DNA of 64,000 nucleotides from Okapia johnstoni (lineage: Eukaryota > Chordata > Mammalia > Artiodactyla > Giraffidae): NCBI GenBank assembly GCA_024291935.2, contig CM044311.1:17011001-17075000 (forward strand), given 5' to 3'. A program made the position numbers and the translations under genes. A model generated the notes under the pieces. It made no database searches and had not been told where the DNA came from. It was given only the letters and a program-made list of their open reading frames with translations. Below are positions 22,689 through 34,056 of the stretch, one piece after another (position 1 is the first letter of the stretch; each line of letters begins with the position of its first letter).

Positions 22689-23530
22689 TCGATGAAGTAC
22701 AAGCTGGAATCAAGACTGCTGGGCGAAATATCAATAACCTCAGATATGCAGATGACACCACCCTTATAGCAGAAAGAAGAAAAGAACTAAAGAGCCTCTT
22801 GATGAAAGTGAAAGAGGAGAGTGAAAAAACTGGCTTAAAACTCAGCATTCAGAACACTAAGATCATGGCAACTGGTCCCAGCACTTCATGGCAAATAGAT
22901 AGGGAAACAGTGGAAACAGTGACAGACTTTATTTTGGGGGGCTTTAAAATCACTGCATATGGTGACTGCAGCCATGAAATTAAAAGATGCTTACTCCTTG
23001 GAAGAAAATTTATGACCAACCTAGACAGCATATTAAAAAGCAGAGACATTATTTTGCCAACAAAGGTCCATCTAGCCAAAGCTATGGTTTTTCCAGTAGT
23101 CATGTATGGATGTGAGAGTTGGACTATAAAAAAAGCTGAGTGCTGAAGAATTGATGCTCTTGAACTGTGGTGTTGGAGAAGACTCTTGAGAGTCCCTTGG
23201 ACTGAGAGAAGATCCAACCAGTCAATCCTAAAGGAAATTAGTCCTGAATATTCAATGGAAGGACTGATGTTGAAGCTGAAACTTCAATACTTTGGCCACC
23301 TGATGCAAAGACTGACTCATTGAAAAAGACCCTGATGCTGGGAAAGATTCAATGTGGGAGGAGAAGGGGATGACAGAGGATGAGCTGGTTGGATGGCATC
23401 ACTGACTTGAGTGACATGAGTTTGAGTAGACTCCAGGAGTTGGTGATGGACAGGGAGGCCTGGCATGCTGCAGTCCATGGGGTCACAAAGAGTCGGACAC
23501 GACTGAGTGACTGAACTGAACTGAACTGAT
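22689..23530 (+). mobile_element. BovB LINE, 5'-truncated
   Basis: It begins at the coding block just ahead of YADD (reading YADD at about 22746-22757) and runs to a 'gactgaactgaactgaactga' tail. The frame is open from the start to the stop TGA at about 23144-23146, where the family has a sense codon (AECR...), and then continues with lesions near 23311. Confidence 0.92.
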
Positions 23531-24709
23531 GTGCTAATCAAATTCAAAGATTAATAATACAAAGCCTGATCTCAAGGAATTCACAGTCTAGGACACAAAG
23601 CAGTCCGAGTAAAAATGTGAAGAGACCAATTACTGGGAAAAGTCACATTAGACTTCTTGTGAATTTGAAGGAACAATTCTAAAATAATGTCTGGGAAACT
23701 AGTAGAGGAACAAGTGTAGGAAGACTCTTGATTGTCTAGGGCCAAGAGTAGATAGCAGTGAGGTTAAGAGAATATCATGTATTTTATATCTAACTTGGTT
23801 ATGGAATACTGAAAACATTCCCTATGAGGAAATCAGAAGCAAAATAATTTATAAATGCCTCAAAAAATTGTATGCATGAATCCAGGTGTAAATGTGCTCT
23901 ATCTTCTAAGTCACATGTGATATCGGTATTAAGAATTATTGGCTTAAGGACCAAATTCCAATATTGAATATTAGTACTAACCAAGCTTATTCAGGTAGGT
24001 ATATTCAGAACACCATGACTAGAAGGCACAGCATGACTAATCACTACAGGAGTAAGGTCAAAAATGGAGGTGCAGTAATTAGTAAGTCTTACTGATTGAG
24101 AAAGCTAGAAGGTAAGTTTCAAAGTTAGAATGTAGGAGTTCAGCAATAATATCAGCCCTACAATATCAGAGGATGAGATGGTTAGATAGCATCACCAATT
24201 TAAAGTCTTTGAACACCAAAGTTCATACTCTTATCATACAAGGAAGGTATTAAGTTGAACCATATGAAATTGTCAAATTAATGTTGACCTAAAAATAATG
24301 GCAACTTCATATGGTATAAACTAATCAAAGCAACTGTCAGAATAGTCAGTAATGTCTTAAAAGGCTATCTATACTCTAAGATAATTTATTATGGGTAATT
24401 CAGAATTATCCAGTCTGTCTCACTCCTAGAATGGAATTTTCTTGGATGATAAAAAATCTCAGGCTAGTTCAGGCAAGTTCTCAACAGGCGAAGACAGACA
24501 CTCTTAATTCTTTCAGGAACATTTGGAATACTGGAAGAGCATGGTCTGTGGCTGAAATTGCAGATCTATTATTGTCTTGTCATGGATTCATTCTGGTTGA
24601 TTTATTTGCTATTTATTTTTAATCATGATATGAATTGACCTTAACTCTGTTTTCCATTTACATTTTCACTTTAAATTTTTGATGTCTAGTTATGGAACAC
24701 AAAACTTTG

Positions 24710-24711
<2 letters not shown>
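23531..24711. other. Mostly unassigned DNA
   Basis: 23545-23640 resembles old L1M-type sequence ('ctcaaggaattcacagtctag'). A ~33 bp scrap matching BovB ('agaggatgagatggtta...', 24170-24200) lies alone. The remainder is unassigned. Confidence 0.45.

Positions 24712-24759
<48 letters not shown>
24712..24759. repeat. (CA)24 microsatellite
   Basis: A perfect CA dinucleotide run of about 48 bp, likely length-variable between individuals. Confidence 0.97.
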
Positions 24760-24760
<1 letters not shown>

Positions 24761-24994
24761 ACATACACATACAAGATTAGTTACTAACAACAACAAAAAA
24801 AATTCCAGGAGAGAGATTGATGAAATCTTCTTTGGCTGCTAAGGTTATAGGTTTTGGTAAGACAACTGATGAAGTTAAGAAATGTGGAATCCTTTATTTC
24901 CCAACACATAAAACAACCAGAAAGGATGGTTTATTGATCACTCAGTCTAGACAAATTTGTGGTGTGATGGGGAAAATTATACTAAAGATGAAGT
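24760..24994. other. Unassigned DNA
   Basis: An open frame of 68 codons at 24817-25023 has no recognisable motif and runs into a MIR, so it is treated as chance. Confidence 0.4.
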
Positions 24995-25145
24995 TGGAAG
25001 ATCTAAATCCTACTTCTCTGTGACTTAGCCTCAGGAAAATTGAGTAATTTACCATGAGTCTCTTTAAAATTAAATTAGGACTGGTAGCAATAATACCTCC
25101 ATTTCATTAAAGTTGTGAGGTTCAATGGAAATGTATAATGAAGAT
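24995..25145 (+). repeat. MIR SINE fragment
   Basis: The order 'tctctgtgacttagcctc ... gagtaatttac ... agtctctttaaaatt ... aataatacctccat ... ttgtgaggttcaatg' follows MIR from the tRNA-related part into the core. Confidence 0.65.
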
Positions 25146-25639
25146 ATATGTTCAATGTGACTACAGTATATATCAACTGATGTCCATTATGCATATATTA
25201 AAATAATAAGATATGTTGAATTTCTTTTAGAATATTTATAATGTGTTATATTTCATTGAAAATTCAACTGTGTTACATTTTGATAAATTTAAATTGATCT
25301 GCTTAGGAAATATGCATCAAATAATAGACTTTGTTAGATAGTTTCCTAAATAGATAGTATTTCATTTAAAACAAACAAACTTAAAGATGGATAACTGTTG
25401 AACTTCTAAATCCTCATCTTCTAACCTGACTGTGATTGAAATTCAATCTATAATAATTTGTGCATACACCTTAAGGAAATACTTTAGTTCATATATTTGT
25501 TATAAATTCCAGATACATTTCTTCTCATGATAAGCTCTTTTAGAAATTATTTATTACATCATTTTGGTGTGGCTTAAATAAACATCCTTTGAAATCTCTG
25601 CCAAGTGAACTTTATTTTTTATCACCTGAATCATCTGAG
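25146..25639. other. Unassigned AT-rich DNA
   Basis: No feature was recognised. Confidence 0.5.
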
Positions 25640-25770
25640 TAATATACTGATTAAGAATGAGTGTTGTCTGAATTCAGACTTTCAGTCCCAGCCCTAAATT
25701 AAATCAGTCTCTTGTACCTAGGTAAAGACATTTCAAAATAGCTCTATCTTTTCCTATAATAATCTAAAGA
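25640..25770 (+). repeat. MIR SINE fragment
   Basis: 'gattaagaatgagtgttgtctgaattcagactttcagtcccagccct' fits the MIR 5' order (gagtcagactgcctgggttc...). Strongly worn. Confidence 0.55.
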
Positions 25771-27639
25771 AATCAAATTTTAATCAAAAATTCATTGTCT
25801 GTTTCCAATCTCACTTGTGAAACTGAATCTTTTAGGGTATAAAAAGTCTGAGTCACCGAGATCATTAAGGAGAAGACAAATTCATTACCAGAACTATTAA
25901 TACTAAGTTGCACCCATTTTATTGTGTGAGTAACAAGTTTACTCCCTCTAGATGGTTTTCCTGATGGTACAAGTAGATATTTGTTGAACATAATCTGTCT
26001 TGTGTCATGACTGTTTACGTATTGATCTTTTTCCCTAACAGATATGAAAATATTTGAAAACAAATTAAACGTATGTCTCAATTTAGAGTTCCACAAATAA
26101 TGTATTTAAATAATATTTGTGATTAGGAAACTAATTATAAACTAATTATAATATTCAAAAAGCAAGGATAATTAACTTATTAATAATTTAAATAAGTGAA
26201 CTTTTATCCAATTAAGCATTTACTTTTGCTGTAAGTGACAAAGTATAGTAGAAATTATTTAACAAGAAATACATTCACTAATATTGAGAGAAGGTGAATA
26301 AATATATCATATTGAATTATTTGCCATATGATATTTCTTAGTTAGTTCTACATTAATTGTAGTTTATTTACCGAATTTAAATAAAGTAGGAATAACTTTC
26401 AGAAATTCTCAATTCCTGCCTTCTGGTCAATTCCTTACACTTTCTTTAAGAAATTAATAACACTGTTTTCAGTGTCTGGTCCTAGAACCACTGTAGGTCT
26501 TTCAGTAGGTCTATGTGGATATAATTCTTTATTAAAATAATGCTAAGACATAATTGGTCTCTTTCATGCTCATCCTCTTAAAAGAGTATAGTGGAATTTT
26601 CCAGAAGTTGTGACACATGATAATGACATCCATTTGGCTGATAATGGATGGTAATAATTGTGTGTTTTTCTATTTTAAAATTATGAAGAGTATAAAGGGG
26701 TCTTCAGAACAAAAGGCATAAAAACCTACTGCTGTAGAAAAAGTTTAATTCAGTGAGAAATACTATGATAGGAAGTTAATACAACTATGTTACTTGATAT
26801 TTACTTCATACTTCTGAAGATTCAAGATCCTGGTCTTCCAAAATTACAAAAGGTGCTTTTAAGAATAACTGAGAGTTACCAGATGATTTTAATCAAAGCG
26901 GTAGACATGCCTGATAAAAATTTGTTTGCCAAAAGAGAAATTCATGTACTAAGGGAAAATTATTTTTCTTATATTTAGTACAGATTACAAAATTCTTAAT
27001 TTCAATGGTTCATCTTTTGTTCTCAAACAGATGAAAGGCAAATTTGTCATCTTGTCAATCCCAAACCAATAGAAGTTGCATCCCTTATCCCAGACCCAAT
27101 ATTCGTTTAACCATAGATATGTCATACAGAATTTGAAGTAAAATATTAATTTATTTTAAAAACAAATCTCGAACAGCAGTTTCTTTTCCACTACTTAAAA
27201 TATGTTCCTTCAAGAGAAGGGAACATCATGTTCGAAGCACTGGTTTCCTCATAGTGAAAACTTGGAAGGATCACTTTTTTCCATGATTACAATATCCAGA
27301 TCTGTATTACTTCATCAAAGAAGCAGACCCTTTGCCATTGGCCAAACTTGAGTGTTCCAAGTATCATATCATGAATTTTTGACAGAAAACGCACTTCTTA
27401 AGGACAGATGAGCATGCCTGGGTACACTTTCAGGTTTTCAGTGTTACATTTATTGCATAATAAACAGGCATCATTTTTTCTTTCTCCAAATGGTTTATGA
27501 AATTACTATCAAATAAATGAAACAATATTCATTTTTATTACTAATGGTTAAAGCTTAATTTTTTTTATTTTAATTTTATGGTTACCACTGCTTTGATTAA
27601 AGTTTTAATAAGTTTTCAGTCTCAAAAGCGCTCTTGTTA
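25771..27639. other. Unassigned AT-rich DNA
   Basis: No repeat family or gene was recognised. Open frames of up to 107 codons (minus strand, 25773-26096) have no recognisable domain or neighbouring signals. Confidence 0.5.
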
Positions 27640-27868
27640 TTCAGTCACCGAGTCATGTTCAACTCTTTGTAACCCCTTGGACTGCAACATGCCAGACTTC
27701 CCTGTCCTTCACTGTCTCCTGGAGTTTTCTCAAACTCATGTCCATTGAGTCAGTGATGTCATCCAACTATCTCATCCTCTGTCATGCCCTATCTTCTCCT
27801 GACCTCAATCTTTCCAAGCATCAGTGTCTTTTCCAAAGAGTTGTCTTTGTTTCAGGTGGCGAAAGTAG
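27640..27868 (-). mobile_element. BovB LINE 3' fragment, older tail class
   Basis: A minus-strand tail fragment, reading from 'gttattcagtcaccgagtc' at the left to the 'tttcaggtggcgaaagtag' block at the right. Its tail is of the older (AAC)-type. It lies only 140 bp from the next BovB, in opposite orientation. Confidence 0.88.
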
Positions 27869-28010
27869 TGCAAACTGAGTACAAAAATAATATAAAATAA
27901 TAAAAAACATACAAAAAGGTGCTACAAAGTAGCACATAATAATATAAACGCACTCTGAAGATATACAATTAAAAAGCATTGCTAAAGAATATTCTGTAAC
28001 ATCGCAGAAT
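27869..28010. other. AT-rich spacer between two BovBs
   Basis: AT-rich, with repeated 'aataatataaa' motifs. It contains an 8 bp inverted repeat, 'gtgctaca...tgtagcac'-like (gtgctac aaa gtagcac, 27919-27935). Confidence 0.5.
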
Positions 28011-29860
28011 ATTGCCAAATTCAGACGTAAATTGAAGAAAGCGGGGAAAGCCACTAGACCATTCAGGTATGACCTAAATCAAATCCCTTATGACTATACA
28101 GTGGAAGTGAGAAATAGATTTAAGGGACTAGATCTGATAGACAGAGTGCCTGATGAACTATGGATGGAGGTTCATGACATTGTATAGGAGACAGGAAACA
28201 AGACCATCTCCAAGAAAAAGAAATGCAAAAGAGCAAAATGGCTGTCTGAGGAGGACTTACAAATAGCTCTGAAAAAAAAGAGAAGTGAAAAGCAAAGGAG
28301 AAAAGGAAAGTACCTATTTGAATGCAGAGTTCCAAAGAATAGCAAGGAGAGATAAGAAAGCCTTCCTCAGCCATCAGTGCAAAGAAATAGAGGAAAACAA
28401 TAGAGTGGGAAAGACTAGAGATCTCTTCAAGAAAATCAGAGATACCAAGGGAACATTTCATACAAAGATGAGCTCAATAAAGGACAGAAATGGTATGCAC
28501 ATAACAGAACCAGAAGATATTAAGAAGAGGTGGCAAGAATATACAGAAGAACTGTACAAAAAAGATATTCATGACCCAGATAATCATGATGGTGTGATCA
28601 TTCCGCTAGAGCCAGACATCCTAGATTGTGAAGTCAAGTGATGGTTGATGCTTAGAAAGTATCACTACGAACAAAACTTGTGGAGGTGATGGAATTCCAG
28701 TTGAGCTATTTCAAATCCTGAAAGATGATGCTTTGAAAGTGCTGCATTCAATATGCCAGCAAATATGGAAAACTCAGCAGTGGCCACAGGACTGGTAAAG
28801 GTCAGTTTTCATTTCAATCCCAAAGAAAGGCAATGCCAAAGAATGCTCAAACTACCATGCAATTGCACTCATCTTACACACTAGTAAAGTAATGCTCAAA
28901 ATTCTCCAAGCCAGGCTTCATTAATACGTGAACTGTGAAATTTCAGATGTTCAAGCTTGTTTTCGAAAAGGCAGAGGAATCAGAGATCAAATTGCCAGCA
29001 TCCGATGGATCATAGAAAAAGCAAAAGAGTTCCAGAAAAACATCAATTTCTGCTTTATTGACTATGCCAAAGCCTTTGACTGTGTGGAACACAATAAACT
29101 GTGGAAAATTCTGAAAGAGATGGGAATACCAGACTACCTGACCTGCCTCTTGAGAAATCTGTATGTAGGTCAGGAAGCAACAGTTAGAACTGGACACGAA
29201 ACAACAGACTGGTTCCAAATAGGTAAAGGCGTAGGTCAAGACTGTGTATTGTCACCCTGTTTATTTAATTTATATGTAGAGTACATAATGAGAAATGCTG
29301 GGCTGGAGGAAGCACAAGCTGAAATCAAGATTGCCAGGAGAAATATCAGTAACCTCAGATATGCAGATGGCACTACCCTTATGGCAGAAAGGTGTTAGAG
29401 ATTTTTTCTGTGCTCCAAAATCACTCTTGAGAGTCCCTGTCTAGTCAAGGGCTATGGTTTTTCCAGTGGTCAATGGATGAGAGTTTGGACTATAAAGAAA
29501 AACTGAGTGCCAAAGAATCCTAAGAGAGATCAGTGCAAGGAGTTTCATCCTAAAGGAGATCAGTCCTGAATATTCATTGGAAAGACTGATGTTGAAGCTG
29601 AAACTCCAATACTTTGGCCACCTGATGCAAAGAGCTGACTCATTTGAAAAGACCCTGATGACGGGAAAGATTGAGGGCAGGAGGAGAAGGGGACGACAGA
29701 GGATGAGATGACTGAATGGCATCACCGACACAATAGACATGGGTTTGGGTGGACTCTAGGAGTTGGTGATGGACAGGGAGGTCTGGCGTGATGTGGTTCA
29801 TGGGGTCACAGAGAGTCAGACATGACTGAGCCAATGAACTGAACTGAACTGAACTGTACT
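28011..29860 (+). mobile_element. BovB LINE, 1.85 kb, internally deleted
   Basis: It starts just downstream of the endonuclease SDH motif and ends in a run of 'gaactgaactgaactg'. The RT core is recognisable (AGFRKGRG-like, FCFIDYAKAFDCVEHNKLW, GVGQDCVLSP). At the catalytic site the sequence reads Tyr-Ala-Asp-Gly (29359-29370), so the second catalytic Asp is lost. A stop TAG lies at about 28183. Between 29395 and 29560 the family order is broken by several deletions. No activity is possible. Confidence 0.92.
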
Positions 29861-30232
29861 GAAAGAATATTGCTTTTGAATTATCTGACTGATTCAACCC
29901 AGTGGATGATAATCAACACTGTTACTGTCCTTTCCAAATGCCCTTTACTGCTGGGTCACTCCAAGGGCTGGGAATGTTTTGCAGTACACCTTGACTTCTT
30001 CAGAGGACAGCCTTAAAGTGATGTCCATTTTCCTGGGAGGTATGTGGGCCCTTACTAGAGGCCACCATTGATAGAGTGGTGCCAAACCTCTGCACCCTTG
30101 AAAATTTCTCTGTGATTTATACCCTACTAAATTTCCCAAAGAAGATTGGGTATGACTTACAAACATGAGCAACTCACTAAGTTGACTACCTTACCTCACT
30201 TTGTATCTCTGCCTAAAGTTTTATTAACAACA
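29861..30232. other. Unassigned DNA
   Basis: No feature was recognised. Confidence 0.5.
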
Positions 30233-30441
30233 TTGTTGTTTAGTTGCTAACTCATGTCTGACTCCTTTGGGACCCCATGGAATGTTGCCAGCCAGGCTCC
30301 TCTGTCCATGGTATTTCCTAGGCAAGAACACTGGCGTGAATTGCCATTTCCTTCTTCAGGGGATCTTCCTGACCCAGGGACTGAACTAGAGTCTCCTGCA
30401 TTGGCAGGTGGTTTCTTTACTGCTGAGCTACCTGGGAAGCC
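30233..30441 (-). mobile_element. Bov-tA SINE, minus strand
   Basis: Tail 'gttgctaactcatgtctgac' at the left, head 'ggtttctttactgctgagctacctgggaagcc' region at the right. Complete head and A unit. Confidence 0.93.
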
Positions 30442-30475
30442 TCTAAACAATGATATTAATCCATCAATCATCAGA

Positions 30476-30890
30476 AGATTCCTTGATCCCTCATTGTGTG
30501 TCTGACAGTATAAGGTGTTGGGGACAATGGTACAATAAACAAAAGACCCCTGCCTTTGTGTAGTTTAAATTCTAGGGAGTGAAACAGGCAAAAACATAGA
30601 GGCAAACACAATGAATCTCCATTTTGTTGTGACGTGAAGGAAACTAACAAGGGACTAAGTTACTAATAGGAAGAGAATTGCTTTAGACAGAGTAGGCAGC
30701 AAGGGCCTTTTTATAAGATGTCCTCAAAAAAAAAAAGTATATAACTATCAGAGCATAATACACTATTCAGAGCAAAAGATCAACTCAGAGAGCATCTGCT
30801 TGTAAGAGTGAAGATTTGCTTCAGCTAGACTTGGAAGGGCTTGGGATCATCAGGTTCATAAGGGATGTGATAGCTTACAGTGAATGATGG
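30476..30890 (+). repeat. Ancient L1M-like repeat
   Basis: 'aggtgttggggacaatggtacaataaacaaaagacccctgcc...' is the common old mammalian order, and related sequence seems to continue to about 30740. Family assignment is from memory and approximate. Confidence 0.45.
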
Positions 30891-30892
30891 TG

Positions 30893-31505
30893 GACTCATG
30901 ATCTCTGAAGAAGAAGACTGAGCTTTGGAATCAGGGACCAGTCTTTATCACTCAAGAGCTTTTGTGTAGCAGAGTTTTATTCAAGTATAAAAAAGGACAG
31001 AGAAAGCTTCTGACATAGACACCAGAAGGGGGTCAGAGAGTGCCCGCACTCAATAGTCTTATCAAGGCCTTATCTACTTTTATGAGACCCACTCCCACAA
31101 CATATTCTTAAATTGACAAGATTAGAACTAACAATAGAAAAGTCTTACTTGACCCACTCTCACAATATATTCTTAAATTAACAAGATTAGAACTAACAAT
31201 AGGAAGGTCTTACTAGACCCACTCCCACAATATACTTCTTAAAGTAGCAAGACTAGTCAGAAGGTTTTTGTTAAGGAGAAACATGTCCTCGAGCAAGATA
31301 CATTGTTATATTGACTAAGACAAAGCAATGTAGGGGGGAAAAATTGTTTGTCCTTTTCTCCTTGAGAGCCCCAGACCCCTTTCTCCTTCTTGAGGGCTCT
31401 GGACTCCTTTCTCCTCCTTGGGGACCCTGTACTTCTTAGCAACCTACCTAGGAATTGACTCTCTCAGATGGATGCTTCAGGTCTGAGCTCTGAACAAACA
31501 CATGT
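30893..31505 (-). mobile_element. Ruminant ERV LTR, probably solo, minus strand
   Basis: The sequence resembles ruminant class II (ERVK/BTLTR1-like) LTRs. On the minus strand a polyadenylation signal AATAAA lies at 30976-30981. The U3-side part holds three tandem ~65 bp repeats (see separate entry). No internal viral genes flank it, so it is taken as a solo LTR. Exact ends and target duplication could not be fixed. 'atgtgat' occurs near both ends (about 30864 and 31501), but the fit to LTR termini is not clean. Confidence 0.6.
31085..31262 (-). repeat. Three ~65 bp tandem repeats in LTR
   Basis: Units begin with 'gacccactc' at 31085, 31151 and 31216 and contain 'attcttaaatt', 'caagattagaactaacaat' and 'aggtctta'. 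Periods are 66 and 65 bp; the third unit is more diverged. Such repeats in U3 often act as enhancers, which is an inference here. Confidence 0.85.
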
Positions 31506-31661
31506 GATGATTATATCTTAGTGATGATGCTCTGATTAAAGAAGGAGAGAAAAGGAAGAAAGAAAAAGTGCTCATGCCAGTTCAGATCTCCTGCAACAAG
31601 AATAAACTAAAACGCACAGAAGATAATCCAGACCAGTCAGACATGTAGCCTATTCTACACC

Positions 31662-31870
31662 AAGACTTCCCCCATCGCTCAGACAGTAAAGAGTCTGCCT
31701 GCAATGCAGGAGACCTGGGTTCGATCCCTGGGTCGGGAAGATCCCCTGGAGAAGGAAATAGCAACCCAATTCAGTATTCTTGCCTGGGAAATCTCATGAA
31801 CAGAGGAATCTGGAAGGCTACAAATCCATGGGGTCGCAGAGAGTCAGACACGACTTAGCGATTAAACAAC
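31662..31870 (+). mobile_element. Bov-tA SINE
   Basis: Complete head (B box 'gggttcgatccc') and A unit, ending 'gacacgacttagcgattaaacaacaa'. The first bases 'gacttcccccatcgctca' are altered. Confidence 0.92.
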
Positions 31871-32049
31871 AAATGACATAACAAGAAACCATTGTCCCAT
31901 AAGGTAAATGCATTGAGCCTTTATGTGTGTCTATGTGTCTATGTATACGAGTGTTTGTGTTTATGTATAGTGCATGTATCTGTATATATTTGATCCATCT
32001 TAGACTTCTTTCTTTGTTTTTTGACAGAGGATTCTTGTGTGTGTATGTG

Positions 32050-32380
32050 TGTACACTTGGTCTCTCAGTCGTGTCCATCTCTTTGCAACCTCATGGGCTA
32101 TAGCCTGCCATGCTCTCTGCCTATGGGGATTCTCCAGGCAAGAATACTGGAGTGGGTTGCCATGCTCTCCTCCAGGGGATCTTCTCAACTCAGGGATTAA
32201 ACATAGGTCTCTTGCATTGCAGGTGGATTCTTTACCATCTGAGTCACCAGGGAAGCCCATGAATACTGGAGTGGGTAGCCTATCCTTTTGCCAGGGGATC
32301 TTCCTGACCCAGGAACTGAACCGTTGTCTCCTGCACTGCATGTGGATTCTTTACCAGCTGAGTTATCAGGGAAACCATAT
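32050..32380 (-). mobile_element. Bov-tA SINE, extended form with second head
   Basis: Minus strand: tail and A unit, then a tRNA-like head (32215-32260), then a short second A-unit piece ('atactggagtgggtagcc') and a second head ending 'gttatcagggaaacc'. The same tRNA-A'-tRNA-A layout occurs at 35530-35842, 42940-43408 and 60183-60500, so it is a propagated form rather than a chance tandem. Confidence 0.88.
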
Positions 32381-33618
32381 TCATAAATTCCCATATTAAG
32401 AAACACTTCGCCCCTGAATAATATACAAAGGCATACAAGAGCAAAAACAAGCCTTACCAAATTACTACATTTCAACTTTTGATGCCTCTAGGGCCTAAAA
32501 TCAGGTCAGCATACTCTCTTTTTGCAGAATTTTGAGGCTTAATTTTGTCTTGTAGTATTCATTTTATTCATGAATCCTTGGATCACTGGGATTCATTTGC
32601 CATATCCTAGACAAGAAGGGCAGTTCCATGAGCAGGCATTGGACTTTACTGGGTCTCAGAGAATTTGTTCTAAACTTTAATCCCAATACATTTAGCAAAG
32701 GATATAATTCATAATGATAGTCACAGTAAAAATATAGAATCTCTTAAGTAAATTTATCTTCATGAGACATATAGTACAGAGATGAGAACTGTGCTGGGAA
32801 AATTTAATATAGCTTCCAGATGGAGACAATATATTCAAATCCAATGTTCAATGAATTCTCATTCTGCCTATGTGTTATCTCTAAGGTACCCCCAGACAGT
32901 AAATATGTTTGCATCCCTCATAGTTATCTGTGATAATTAACAAATCTGTTTACTTTTGATTGAAATATGCATAAACTACTTTTTAAAATATTCTATTCTT
33001 ATACATTGATACTTAAGAGCTTGAAATATTAATGTATCCCACATGTGCATTTTATTCAATAATTGGGGTGAATTGATCATTTCTGTTTATTGATGAATTA
33101 ATTTAATCCCTTCTCATTCTAAAGAAGAAATTAAAGCAGTTGTCATGTACATTTTCCATTACATCTCATTGTTTCCAGCTAGTTGATAGAAGTCACAGAT
33201 GAATCAGTATTAACTGTGCGTATTATACTAATTTAGAATCTTACTCATTAGTTATCCTGCTATCCATCTCCACCTTCAGTTTTAAAAATGTCCTAGAGGC
33301 AAAAATGACTGTTGAACAGCTCATATATTTCAGCAAGTATATAAGAAACAATATTTAATTTAGACATTCATTTCATTTCAGCTGTAAAAATAACAGAACA
33401 AATGAACAAAAAGCTTAGTATAAAGTATCTTATTATACTAGCAACTTTATATTTCATAAATGTCATTATGAAGTAAAAGAAAGGAAAATAAAATTAAGTA
33501 AACTAACTCATATATCATCCTACAGGCTAGTCATTAATTTATTAGTGTTAAGAAACTTGAAGAGTTTTCCTATGTATACCAGCTTATTTCTTTTTTTCTA
33601 TCTCCCTCTGTTTATGAA
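32381..33618. other. Unassigned AT-rich DNA
   Basis: No feature was recognised. Confidence 0.5.
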
Positions 33619-33751
33619 TGGAGAAGGCAATGGCACCCCACTCCAGGGCTCTTGCCTGAAAGATCCCATGGACAGAGGAGCCTGGTGTGCTGCAGTCCAT
33701 GGGGTCGCAAAGAGCTGGACACGACTGAGCAACTGAACTGAACTGAACTGA
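33619..33751 (+). mobile_element. ART2A-like SINE (A unit + BovB tail)
   Basis: One A unit starting 'gagaaggcaatggcacccc' runs directly into a BovB-type tail 'gactgagcaactgaactgaactgaactgaa'. No tRNA-like head. Confidence 0.88.
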
Positions 33752-33826
33752 AAGATAACTAAGCACTACTAGAGCCATCTTATGGAAAAAAAAAAAAAAG
33801 CAAATTTTTTGGCCAACCAAATATAT
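33752..33826 (-). mobile_element. Mariner terminal fragment
   Basis: 'cttatggaaaaa' followed by 'ttttttggccaaccaa' resembles the terminal inverted repeat of a ruminant mariner whose end reads 'ttggccaaaaagttcg'. The A-run is expanded (33784-33799). Only about 70 bp remain. A Bov-tA is inserted at its end, duplicating the terminus. Confidence 0.6.
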
Positions 33827-34056
33827 TGTCATTGCTGTTGCTGTTTAGTTTCTAAGTCATGTCTGACTCTTTTGCAATACCATGGACTATAGCCCACCAG
33901 ACTCTTCTGTCCATGAAATTTCCCAGCAAGAATACTGGAATGGGTTGCTATTTCCTTTTCCAGAGAATTTTCTCTGACCAGGGATTGAACTTGCATCTCT
34001 GCATTAGTAGGTGAACTCTTTACCACTGAGCCACTGGGGAAGCCAACCCAATATAT
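33813..34056 (-). mobile_element. Bov-tA SINE with target duplication
   Basis: Element 33827-34042 on the minus strand. Direct repeats 'ccaaccaaatatat' (33813-33826) and 'ccaacccaatatat' (34043-34056), one mismatch, derive from the mariner end and its flank. Confidence 0.92.

Noticed and set aside
24817..25023. 68-codon plus-strand open frame resembling a small protein
   Set aside because: It runs into a MIR fragment and has no known content or gene structure around it.
25773..26096. 107-codon minus-strand open frame
   Set aside because: AT-rich DNA, no familiar motif, no splice or promoter context. Length is within chance expectation for 64 kb of six frames.
31085..31262. Regular tandem repeats, considered as a CRISPR-like array
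   Set aside because: Only three units, no distinct spacers, in a eukaryotic LTR. They are U3-type tandem repeats.
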